Shown here: piece by piece, positions 56,572-64,000 of the stretch | How the letters are laid out: each line of letters starts with the position of its first letter | How positions within the stretch are numbered: position 1 is the first letter of the stretch | DNA from: Arthrobacter sp. FW306-2-2C-D06B | GTDB taxonomy: Bacteria > Actinomycetota > Actinomycetes > Actinomycetales > Micrococcaceae | Reading direction: 5' to 3' | Length of the DNA: 64,000 bases | Assembly (NCBI RefSeq): GCF_021789175.1 | Contig: NZ_CP084560.1 | Span: 3,410,001 to 3,474,000, forward strand | The notes under the pieces: model-generated | What the model saw: the letters and a program-made list of their open reading frames with translations, nothing else | Databases searched by the model: none | Told to the model about the DNA's origin: nothing | Position numbers and translations under genes: made by a program

Positions 56572-57999
56572 ATGACCGTCCAAGATGCTGCCACTGTGGG
56601 GGATCTTGCAGGCCGCATCCGGCCGGACTTCACCCTGGGCGTCGCCGCGGCGGCCTTTCAGATCGAGGGATCGCTCACGGCGGACGGACGCGGACCGTCA
56701 AGCTGGGATGCATTTGCCGAGAAACCAGGAGCGATCGTCGACGGGCACTCCCCCGCAGTCGCGTGCGACCACTACAACCGGACAGACGAGGACATTGCCC
56801 TCATGCAGGACCTGGGTGTGGACTCCTACCGGTTCTCCCTCTCCTGGCCACGGATCCAACCCGGCGGCAAGGGACCCATCAACCAACAGGGCCTGGACTT
56901 CTACGACCGTCTGATCGACAAGCTCCTCAAGGCCGGGGTCTCCCCCATGGTGACCTTGTTCCATTGGGACACTCCCCTGCCGTTGGAGCACGACGGCGGC
57001 TGGCTGAACCGGGCGACGGCAGAACGGTTCGCCGAATACTCCGCAGCGGCCGCACACCGCTTCGGTGACCGAGTAGCGCAATGGGTCACCCTCAACGAAC
57101 CCGTTTCGGTCGCATTGCAAGGATATGCGCTCGGCGTCCACGCCCCCGGCAGGCGGCTGCTTTTCGATGCCTTGCCGGCCGCCCACCACCAGTTGTTGGG
57201 CCACGGCCTTGCCGTCCAGGCCCTACGCGCTGCCGGCGTGGCGGGAAGTATTGGCGTAGCCAATGTCCATTCGCCCGTCCGGCCCGCAACTAAACGCTTG
57301 GCCGACGTTCTCATGGCCAAGGCCTTCGACCTCATCTTCAACCGGGTGTATGCCGATCCCATCCTCCTGGGGCGGTACCCGAAACCTCCGCTACAGGTGA
57401 GGCCGTGGTTCCGGGCCTTGCACAAGGTCGGGGACGAGGATCTCAAGACCATCCACCAGCCGTTGGATTTCTACGGCTTGAACTACTACTACCCCGTCAA
57501 GGTAGCTTCGGGCCGCGGCGACGGGGGAACCCCCGTCAGCAACCCGGAGATGATGGCCAAGCTGCCGTTCCACCTGGCGGCCTTCCCGGAATACGAAACG
57601 ACGGGATTTGGCTGGCCCGTGGCTCCCGAACACCTCGGAATCCTGCTGCGGGAACTCAAAGACCGGTACGGGGCAGCATTGCCTCCACTCTTCATCACGG
57701 AGAGCGGCGCGAGCTTCCCGGAGCCGGACCATACCCGGGGTCCAGTGCACGACGCCGATCGCATCAGCTACCTTGCTTCGCACCTTGGCCAGGCTTTGAG
57801 GGCCACGGGCCCCGGAGGGATCGCCCACGACGTCGAACTGCTGGGTTACTACGTCTGGACATTGCTGGACAACTTCGAATGGGCCGCCGGATATTCCCAG
57901 CGATTCGGGCTGGTGCACGTTGACTTCGACACCCTCGAAAGAACCCCCAAGGACTCGTACTACTGGTACCAATCCTTGAGCAAGGCACGCAGGAGCTGA
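56572..57999 (+). CDS. GH1 beta-glucosidase
   Basis: Retaining family 1 glycosidase, probably cytosolic since no signal peptide is seen. 475 residues. The acid/base Glu176 lies in TLNEP, and the nucleophile Glu377 in ITESGAS, where most family members have ITENG. The substrate-site segments FQIEGS, HWDTPLP and DNFEWAAGYSQRFGLVHVD are intact. Isolated from any transporter gene; substrate range cannot be told, but beta-glucosides are likely. Confidence 0.92.
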   Translation: MTVQDAATVGDLAGRIRPDFTLGVAAAAFQIEGSLTADGRGPSSWDAFAEKPGAIVDGHSPAVACDHYNRTDEDIALMQDLGVDSYRFSLSWPRIQPGGKGPINQQGLDFYDRLIDKLLKAGVSPMVTLFHWDTPLPLEHDGGWLNRATAERFAEYSAAAAHRFGDRVAQWVTLNEPVSVALQGYALGVHAPGRRLLFDALPAAHHQLLGHGLAVQALRAAGVAGSIGVANVHSPVRPATKRLADVLMAKAFDLIFNRVYADPILLGRYPKPPLQVRPWFRALHKVGDEDLKTIHQPLDFYGLNYYYPVKVASGRGDGGTPVSNPEMMAKLPFHLAAFPEYETTGFGWPVAPEHLGILLRELKDRYGAALPPLFITESGASFPEPDHTRGPVHDADRISYLASHLGQALRATGPGGIAHDVELLGYYVWTLLDNFEWAAGYSQRFGLVHVDFDTLERTPKDSYYWYQSLSKARRS

Positions 58000-58032
58000 T
58001 TCGAGCCCCGTTTGTGGACCGATCGTGCTAAA

Positions 58033-58158
58033 TCAATCTTTCCTGTTGGCCCGATTGATGCGCTTGGCGCGCTCGATCTCGCGGCGGAAGTATTTCCTTC
58101 CCCACATCACGCCAGCTACCACCACAACCACCACGACCAGAAAAATGAGCCATCCCAT
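58033..58158 (-). CDS. Membrane microprotein, 41 residues
   Basis: From ATG 58156-58158 with AAAGGAGG eight bases upstream. MGWLIFLVVVVVVVAGVMWG is one membrane helix, followed by a basic cytoplasmic tail KYFRREIERAKRINRANRKD. It follows the large membrane protein gene by 28 bases on the same strand, so the two may be co-transcribed and perhaps interact. Family not recognised. Confidence 0.7.
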   Translation of the reverse strand: MGWLIFLVVVVVVVAGVMWGRKYFRREIERAKRINRANRKD

Positions 58159-58186
58159 TCCGCATTCCTCCTTTGAGGCAACGCTA

Positions 58187-61100
58187 TCAGGGCGCGGTCC
58201 TGTTGAGGCGCCAGACGGCAAGGACGATCAACGCCAAGGCGATCACGGCGAGCATCGCGAAGGCATAGGAACGAAGCGCCCACATAACACTGAGGGCAAC
58301 GCCTGCGGCACCCCACCATACAAACATGCGCTCGGCGAGGACCAGTCCGGCAAGCAGTAGCACCGCGCATCCGATGAGGACCCATAGTTGCTGTGTCACA
58401 GTGCCCGTGAAGACGCTGCCTGGCACTATCGAGAGGAGGCCACCGAGGGACAACAAGCCTGAGGCGAGGCCCAACCTGATACGCCCCTCCAGCCTGTTCC
58501 CCGCGTAATAGCGCAGCCCTGCCAAAACGGCACCGAGGACCGTGAACCACTGCACCACCCAAAAGAGCTCCGGCCTGGATCCGTGGACGAAAAGGATCGC
58601 CCGCTGCGCAGCGGCAAGGACCAGCACCGCACCCAGCTCGGCGACGGCGAATCTGATGGCCCGGGGTGCCTCTAGGAAAGCCACCGCCACCACAGCGCCG
58701 AGCAAGCAAGTTCCTGCCAGAGCGGTGCCATCGTGCAGTAGGCCTGCAACTGCGGCCAGGGCAAATCCCCCTCCTGCCGCTACTGCGAGCGACAACTTGC
58801 GCACGGGCTGCGACCCCACCCCCCGGATCCGGGACCAACGGACAGCGTAGAGAACAGCGGCTGTTCCTGCGCAGCCCAGGAGCCACGGGAGGAAATCCGC
58901 CCATTGAGCCCCGGTCCGGCCAACGATCGGAGCCTTTTCCAAGGCAGAAGAGGCGAAGACCGTAGCCCCGACGAGGCTCGCGGCGGAGGCAAGCGGGTAG
59001 AAGCCGGGCATTCCCTCGACGTGTGAGGCCACGAAGCACACTATGGCCAATACCAGTCCCGCCATTCCCGTGGCGGTGTCCGACACGTCCACTGACAGCG
59101 CTCCACCGGCGCCGGTGAAAGCCACCGCCGCCACCAGCCAGAACCAACGTTCAGGGACGCCGCTTCCCGGCTGGACGAGTAGCCTCACAACAGTCACCAA
59201 GAGTGACATCGCGAGCAGCACCAGGGACACCGCCAACTGGTCGAGGAGAGGTGCGGCAAGCCACGTCCCGGAAGGGAAGGACACCTCGGGTCCGGCTGCC
59301 GCCACCGCCGCGATCGACGCCGGAATGGTGAAATACACAGCGCCTCGGGCGGTGAAGATCATGTTCGCGGCAACGGCGGAAACCAACAACACGGCCAGCT
59401 CAAGCAACAGGACCCAGCGGCCGCCGTCGTGGGCTTCCTGCTGAACCACAGACGAAAGGTACGTCGCAGGCAGCGCGGCCTGCGCGCCGAGGGTCACCCA
59501 CACTGCTGCCTGTTGGAAGGGAATCTGCTGCAATCGGTTCCGCATGAGCCAGCGGATGATGTGCTGCAGCTGCAGGACGCCCGCGAAAGTCAGCGATACC
59601 ACCGTGGCGGACGCTGAGAGGTCATGGGCAAAAACCGCGGCAACGGCGGCCGTGAGAAACCTGGCGGTGATGAAGTAGATGCCCTTCGCAGTGCGTTCGG
59701 GCACCGCGGCCACCATGACGGCGCTGAATACGGCGAAGATGGCAAGCAACGCCTCGACTTCGTGAAGGTGCGCACCGCGAAGCAACAGCAAGAGCGCCAA
59801 CGTCGCCGGTGCGAAGACCGCGGACGCGCCCTCCGAGCGAAGCATGAACCCCGCCGCCACAGCCGACACCGCCATGATGATTGACACCGCCACCGCCTGC
59901 CAGCTTGCAGCCGCGGAGCTGTCGAAGTAGCTCCCGGAAATGCTCACGACGGCGGCACTGGCCATGAAGGGCAGCACCACGGCAGCGTCAAGGGCCGCGA
60001 GACCTCGATCAGGGCCTCGTAGCGCCTCCGCGAGGGGCGGAATCAGTTGGAGTGCCAATGCCACGAAGACCACGCTGGCAAGCTGAAGCCGCTCCCCCGC
60101 CACCACCAGGCCGCCTCCCTCCCGGAGCAACTGCAGATAGGCTGTGCCGGCGAGCAGGGTGACGAGCCCACGGGCGGCCCACCAATAGCCGCGGCGGTGC
60201 AGGGTGCGGGGAAGGCGGAGTGCCTGAACGCTGAAGTAGACCACGCCAACGAGCAACACAACGTTTCCCGAAGCCACGGACACCGCCCCGAAGGACAACG
60301 CCCCCGCCCAGGCAAGGGCTGCCGGCGCGAGAAACTCAACCACCCTTCCGCGCAAGGTAGCTCTCACGGCTTTTGGGAACAGCGTCCAGCCAAGCAACGC
60401 GACAGCGAGGACATGACCGACGACGGCAGACACTGTCAAGGGCTGGCCCGGCGCTTGCTCGAACAACACAAGCAAAGGCATCCCTGCCATCCCGGCACCG
60501 GCAAAGGCTGCGAGGCAGGCCGTCGGCGCGAAGGTCCTGACTCCGGAGCGGATCAGCGCGGCTTCCACCAGCAGCTGGAACGTCGCTGCGGCAAGAAACG
60601 CCAGGACGACGGCGGCAATGCGGTCGGGATTCTCCGGCAATATCCCCACTGTCATCGCCGGGACGCCGAGAGTGAGCGCAATCCGCCCCGCCAAGACAAA
60701 CACCCTGCGCTTGGGCTCCGTTGGCCTCCTTGCCCGCAACAGCCAGAACGCGCCGGCGGTAGCCAATAGGGCCGCCGTCGACCAACCGCCCAGCTCATCG
60801 ACAAACGGAGCAGCCACCACAATGGCTGTCGCAGGGAGCCACTCGGCCTGCCCTCCCAGCTTCCACGCCAGGACCAGACTGCACACGAGGGTCGCGAACA
60901 ACGGGATCCCCAGAGGCGTCTCGGAATGCCACACCAAGATGGCGCAGGCCGCCATGAAGACGGCGGCCAATTGAAGGCCGAAGCACACCACGGCATCAAT
61001 CCAGCAGCGCCGGATCGCCTGGGGTGTGCCCGGTACCGGGAACCAACGGGCGAGCCGGCGGCTGTCGAATGCCGACCACAGCGACTGCAGTGCAAAGAGA

Positions 61101-62314
61101 ACGGCCGCGGCCAGCAGCACTTCCGGCAGCCCAAGCCCGGCGTCGGACAGGGCCACGAGGAAAGCCACGGTGAATGAGAGCCTCGCCGCATAGAACTGCG
61201 GGAGCCGGAACACGCCCTGGGGAATGGCAGCCATCACGGCGAAATACAGTCCACACGCCATCATGATCATGGCGTACTCACCCTTCCCCAGATGTTGGGG
61301 CACGAAGCTGGCGGCCAATGCAACGAACGGCACGACATAAGGGTGGAGGGACATCAAAGGCCGGACATAGACCGGCGGAAGCCAGCGCGGTCTGCGCATG
61401 GCCGCCAGGGTCAGGACCGCGGCGAACCCGATCAGGGAAGCGAAATACCAGACAAGGGCGCCGCCCAGCATGGATACGCCGGACCAAGCAGCGGAGACCA
61501 CGAAGCTCAACGACAGGAAGGCGAGAACCCTGTTGTCGAGTCGTACCGCGGCGACAACGTAGGCCACTGTCCCAACGATGGACGTGACTAGCCAAGCGGC
61601 CAGGCCGTTGTGCAACGCGAAGTTGTACATCGCCAAACCCGTCACGGGGATCAAGGCAAGGCCCGTTCCCGCAAAGGCGATCGCGGCGGGCCGCAGCCTG
61701 GGAGCCCTTGCGTGGAGGATGAAACCCCCGGCGTAGAAGGCAGCAGTGATGGTCCAGACACCGGCAAAGCGGAGGACAGACGGGAGGCTAGTGCCGATGA
61801 ACAGTGCCGAAGCGGCGACCAATAGAAGGCTCGCCACATACAGTGTGACGTTGATGTTCTGCCGATCCCGTTTCAGTTTCCGGGCCGCTTGCTCCTCTCG
61901 CAGTGCCTCCGGCGGGATCCGGGCTCCTTGCGGATGGATGGGGAGTGGGCCGGGCATAACAGGAACGGGCCAAACCGGGGCGGCCTGGGCTGGCGGGGTG
62001 GTTTGAACTGGAGCAGTCCGGACCGGGACCGTCTGGACGGGAGCAGGCGCGAACGTTTGACCGCGTTCCGCGCCTGGCGGGCGGGAAACCCCTTCCTGCG
62101 AGGGAGCACCCTCGCGGTGAGCCTCGGCGTCGCGCCATCCTGCCAGGTGACCAGCCAGATAGCCTGAGCGATACTGCCGGACAGAATCGTCAGCAAGCCG
62201 TTGGGCGGCTCTTGCGGCAAGGGATCGAGCTGTCGATCTCCCTGAGGAGTATGCCACCAAAGCGGTGACGAAGATGACAAGCAGTACGAGGATGGTGCCA
62301 AAGAAGCCAGACAT
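58187..62314 (-). CDS. Very large polytopic membrane protein of unknown function
   Basis: 1375 residues from ATG 62312-62314 (AGGAGAGCAGGA upstream); the open frame begins 22 codons earlier without support. An N-terminal helix (about 2-20), then a charged and Pro/Ala-rich cytoplasmic stretch to about 150, then an almost unbroken series of hydrophobic helices to the end. The first helices (NVTLYVASLLLVAASALFIG; FAGTGLALIPVTGLAMYNF) recall DUF2157-like actinobacterial membrane proteins, but this is an impression. No catalytic motif was noticed. It lies between tuf and rpsJ, usually adjacent genes. Confidence 0.85.
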   Translation of the reverse strand: MSGFFGTILVLLVIFVTALVAYSSGRSTARSLAARAAQRLADDSVRQYRSGYLAGHLAGWRDAEAHREGAPSQEGVSRPPGAERGQTFAPAPVQTVPVRTAPVQTTPPAQAAPVWPVPVMPGPLPIHPQGARIPPEALREEQAARKLKRDRQNINVTLYVASLLLVAASALFIGTSLPSVLRFAGVWTITAAFYAGGFILHARAPRLRPAAIAFAGTGLALIPVTGLAMYNFALHNGLAAWLVTSIVGTVAYVVAAVRLDNRVLAFLSLSFVVSAAWSGVSMLGGALVWYFASLIGFAAVLTLAAMRRPRWLPPVYVRPLMSLHPYVVPFVALAASFVPQHLGKGEYAMIMMACGLYFAVMAAIPQGVFRLPQFYAARLSFTVAFLVALSDAGLGLPEVLLAAAVLFALQSLWSAFDSRRLARWFPVPGTPQAIRRCWIDAVVCFGLQLAAVFMAACAILVWHSETPLGIPLFATLVCSLVLAWKLGGQAEWLPATAIVVAAPFVDELGGWSTAALLATAGAFWLLRARRPTEPKRRVFVLAGRIALTLGVPAMTVGILPENPDRIAAVVLAFLAAATFQLLVEAALIRSGVRTFAPTACLAAFAGAGMAGMPLLVLFEQAPGQPLTVSAVVGHVLAVALLGWTLFPKAVRATLRGRVVEFLAPAALAWAGALSFGAVSVASGNVVLLVGVVYFSVQALRLPRTLHRRGYWWAARGLVTLLAGTAYLQLLREGGGLVVAGERLQLASVVFVALALQLIPPLAEALRGPDRGLAALDAAVVLPFMASAAVVSISGSYFDSSAAASWQAVAVSIIMAVSAVAAGFMLRSEGASAVFAPATLALLLLLRGAHLHEVEALLAIFAVFSAVMVAAVPERTAKGIYFITARFLTAAVAAVFAHDLSASATVVSLTFAGVLQLQHIIRWLMRNRLQQIPFQQAAVWVTLGAQAALPATYLSSVVQQEAHDGGRWVLLLELAVLLVSAVAANMIFTARGAVYFTIPASIAAVAAAGPEVSFPSGTWLAAPLLDQLAVSLVLLAMSLLVTVVRLLVQPGSGVPERWFWLVAAVAFTGAGGALSVDVSDTATGMAGLVLAIVCFVASHVEGMPGFYPLASAASLVGATVFASSALEKAPIVGRTGAQWADFLPWLLGCAGTAAVLYAVRWSRIRGVGSQPVRKLSLAVAAGGGFALAAVAGLLHDGTALAGTCLLGAVVAVAFLEAPRAIRFAVAELGAVLVLAAAQRAILFVHGSRPELFWVVQWFTVLGAVLAGLRYYAGNRLEGRIRLGLASGLLSLGGLLSIVPGSVFTGTVTQQLWVLIGCAVLLLAGLVLAERMFVWWGAAGVALSVMWALRSYAFAMLAVIALALIVLAVWRLNRTAP

Positions 62315-62417
62315 TCCTGCTCTCCTGTCCAAGGACGACGAAGCCGCACAGGCTTTGGATTCGCAAGGGCACGGATCCACGCTTCGCTATTAATCCATTC
62401 GATAGATAAACCATAGC

Positions 62418-62457
62418 AAAGAAGAACCCCGCCACGATAGTGACGGGGTTCTTCTTT
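62418..62457 (-). terminator. tuf terminator
   Basis: A perfect 14-bp stem (62418-62431 with 62444-62457) and a 12-base loop. Its AAAGAAGAACC / GGTTCTTCTTT ends give an A-run and a T-run. It starts 53 bases beyond the tuf stop and isolates tuf from the large membrane protein gene. Confidence 0.9.
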
Positions 62458-62510
62458 GGTTTGCTACCGGTCGCCAGGCGGCCGGTCCTCCACCGATCTA
62501 AAAGTAGAAA

Positions 62511-63701
62511 CTACTTGAGGATCTTGGTGACACGTCCCGAACCAACGGTGCGGCCACCTTCACGGATTGCGAAGCCGAGGCCCTCTTCCATGGCGATCGG
62601 CTGGATGAGCTCAACGGTCATCTCAGTGTTGTCGCCGGGCATAACCATTTCCGTGCCTTCCGGCAGGGTGATAACGCCGGTTACGTCCGTGGTGCGGAAG
62701 TAGAACTGCGGGCGGTAGTTCGAGTAGAACGGGTTGTGACGTCCGCCTTCGTCCTTGGAAAGGATGTAGACGTTGGCCTCGAAGTCGGTGTGCGGGGTGA
62801 TGGAACCCGGCTTGACGACAACCTGGCCACGCTCGACGTCGTCGCGCTTCAGACCGCGGAGCAGGAGGCCACAGTTCTCGCCGGCCCATGCTTCGTCGAG
62901 CTGCTTGTGGAACATCTCGATACCGGTAACGGTGGTCTTCTGGACCGGACGGATACCAACGATTTCAACTTCGGAGTTGATCGCGAGGGTACCGCGCTCG
63001 GCGCGACCCGTAACAACGGTGCCACGACCGGTGATCGTGAAAACGTCTTCGATCGGCATCAGGAACGGCTTGTCGCGGTCACGAACCGGGTCCGGAACCG
63101 AGTTGTCGACAGCTTCCATGAGGTCCTCGACGGACTTGACCCAAACCGGGTCGCCTTCGAGTGCCTTGAGGCCGGAAACACGTACAACCGGAGCGTCGTC
63201 GCCATCGAAGCCCTGAGCGCTGAGCAGCTCGCGAACTTCCATTTCAACGAGGTCGAGAAGCTCTTCGTCGTCGACCATGTCGGACTTGTTCAGCGCGACC
63301 AGCAGGTAGGGAACACCAACCTGGCGGGCGAGCAGAACGTGCTCGCGGGTCTGAGCCATCGGACCGTCAGTGGCGGCAACCACGAGGATCGCACCGTCCA
63401 TCTGTGCAGCACCGGTGATCATGTTCTTGATGTAGTCAGCGTGACCCGGAGCGTCTACGTGTGCGTAGTGGCGCTTCTCGGTCTGGTACTCAACGTGGGA
63501 GATGTTGATGGTAATACCACGCTGGCGCTCTTCCGGAGCAGAGTCAATCGACGCGAAGTCGCGCTGCTCGTTGAGAGTGGGGTACTTGTCGTACAGCACC
63601 TTGGAAATGGCGGCAGTCAGCGTCGTCTTACCGTGGTCAACGTGACCAATGGTGCCGATGTTGACGTGCGGCTTAGTCCGCTCGAACTTTGCCTTTGCCA
63701 C
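62511..63701 (-). CDS. tuf: Elongation factor Tu
   Basis: 396 residues. GTPase motifs [18 protein letters not shown] and NKSDMVDD; domain II with [13 protein letters not shown]-terminus [21 protein letters not shown]. Delivers aminoacyl-tRNA to the ribosome. It is 235 bases from fusA and has its own probable promoter. Encoded with clear codon bias for high expression. Confidence 0.98.
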   Translation of the reverse strand: MAKAKFERTKPHVNIGTIGHVDHGKTTLTAAISKVLYDKYPTLNEQRDFASIDSAPEERQRGITINISHVEYQTEKRHYAHVDAPGHADYIKNMITGAAQMDGAILVVAATDGPMAQTREHVLLARQVGVPYLLVALNKSDMVDDEELLDLVEMEVRELLSAQGFDGDDAPVVRVSGLKALEGDPVWVKSVEDLMEAVDNSVPDPVRDRDKPFLMPIEDVFTITGRGTVVTGRAERGTLAINSEVEIVGIRPVQKTTVTGIEMFHKQLDEAWAGENCGLLLRGLKRDDVERGQVVVKPGSITPHTDFEANVYILSKDEGGRHNPFYSNYRPQFYFRTTDVTGVITLPEGTEMVMPGDNTEMTVELIQPIAMEEGLGFAIREGGRTVGSGRVTKILK

Positions 63702-63740
63702 AGGTTCCTCCTAGAACGATTTCAAGTGAGTTGCTCCTCG

Positions 63741-63800
63741 GCCGCGCTTTTCGCGGCAGAAACTCCAGCAAGTCTACTTGGGGGCTTTGGATTTGGTGAA
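63741..63800 (-). promoter_or_regulatory. Candidate tuf promoter and leader hairpin
   Basis: On the minus strand TTCACC (63800-63795) and TAGACT (63776-63771) are 18 bases apart, a plausible -35/-10 pair. The leader contains a GCCGCG/CGCGGC hairpin (63741-63757). GGAGG precedes the tuf start. This fits strong separate transcription of tuf. Confidence 0.55.
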
Positions 63801-63936
63801 ATTGCAGATTCAGGGACCACTATCGGGACCTGGAGTCTGTTCGCACAGGGACCGGACTGCTGCCTGGGCTACAGCCCGGCGCCTGCGCTGAATGCTTTCC
63901 CGGAACGGGCAAACATCCTGGTTTATCCGTCGGTGA

Positions 63937-64000
63937 TTACTCGCCGCGGTTCTTCTGGATGATCTCGTCGGCGACTGCCTTCGGGACCTCGGCGTAGCTG
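63937..64000 (-). CDS. fusA: Elongation factor G, last 20 codons (partial)
   Basis: Only the C-terminus is in the window: SYAEVPKAVADEIIQKNRGE then TAA (63937-63939). This ending and the position upstream of tuf identify EF-G. The rest lies beyond the right edge. Confidence 0.88.
   Translation of the reverse strand, partial: SYAEVPKAVADEIIQKNRGE

Noticed and set aside
63817..63852. CAGGGACC direct repeats in the fusA-tuf gap
   Set aside because: Two short copies, plus one related GGGACC between them, in GC-rich DNA with no symmetry; they lie upstream of the likely tuf promoter but are too weak to call.
1..64000. CRISPR arrays, tRNA or rRNA genes, integrases or transposases
   Set aside because: None was seen. 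The only regular repeats are the two 72-base palindromes and local hairpins, and no mobile-element protein is encoded near the insertions.

Overview
The window is a high-GC actinobacterial chromosome segment, most likely from Arthrobacter or a close relative in the Micrococcaceae. This rests on the S10/spc/alpha ribosomal clusters, ribosomal proteins with Ala/Glu- or Arg/Gly-rich tails, GTG and TTG starts, a two-domain NnrE-NnrD protein, a short-LID adenylate kinase, and the trehalose genes treX-treY. The identification uses gene content and protein style only; no database search was possible.

Layout from left to right. 1-4235 (-): trehalose genes treX and treY (treY runs off the left edge). 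4310-8113 (-): nnr, acpS, glmS. 8292-10595 (+): coaA, a VanY-like lipoprotein, mscL. 10662-12026 (-): glmM. 12187-14252 (+): a lower-GC patch with a GT2 glycosyltransferase remnant and a GT39-type membrane glycosyltransferase. 14419-15408 (-): rpsI-rplM. 15704-24054 (+): a complete Tad/Flp pilus locus of prepilin peptidase, three Flp-type pilins, TadE, a TadG-like protein, CpaB, TadZ, TadA, TadB and TadC. 24164-28299 (-): truA, rplQ, rpoA, rpsK, rpsM, rpmJ, infA. 28557-43134: a P1-family peptidase followed by a two-way metabolic island. The minus half of the island carries two xylose-isomerase-like TIM barrels and a peptide/nickel-type ABC importer. The plus half carries a GntR regulator, an amidohydrolase and a MalFG-type ABC importer with its binding protein. 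43243-56182 (-): map, adk, secY, then the spc cluster (rplO back to rplN) and the S10 cluster (rpsQ back to rpsJ). 56572-57999 (+): a GH1 beta-glucosidase. 58033-62314 (-): a 41-residue membrane microprotein and a 1375-residue polytopic membrane protein. 62511-63701 (-): tuf, then the last codons of fusA at the right edge.

Read on the minus strand, fusA-tuf-S10-spc-secY-adk-map-infA-rpmJ-rpsM-rpsK-rpoA-rplQ-truA-rplM-rpsI-glmM is the normal actinobacterial order. It is opened at four junctions (tuf/rpsJ, map/infA, truA/rplM, rpsI/glmM), and each gap holds accessory genes. The map/infA gap is the largest. Two near-perfect 72-base inverted repeats of one family lie at the ends of the metabolic island in it, in opposite orientations. 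The island looks self-contained: the GntR gene and the second isomerase gene diverge from a perfect 18-bp palindrome, two importers could bring in a substrate, and an amidohydrolase plus two sugar-isomerase-like enzymes could process it. It is the best candidate here for an uncharacterised system; its substrate cannot be read from sequence.
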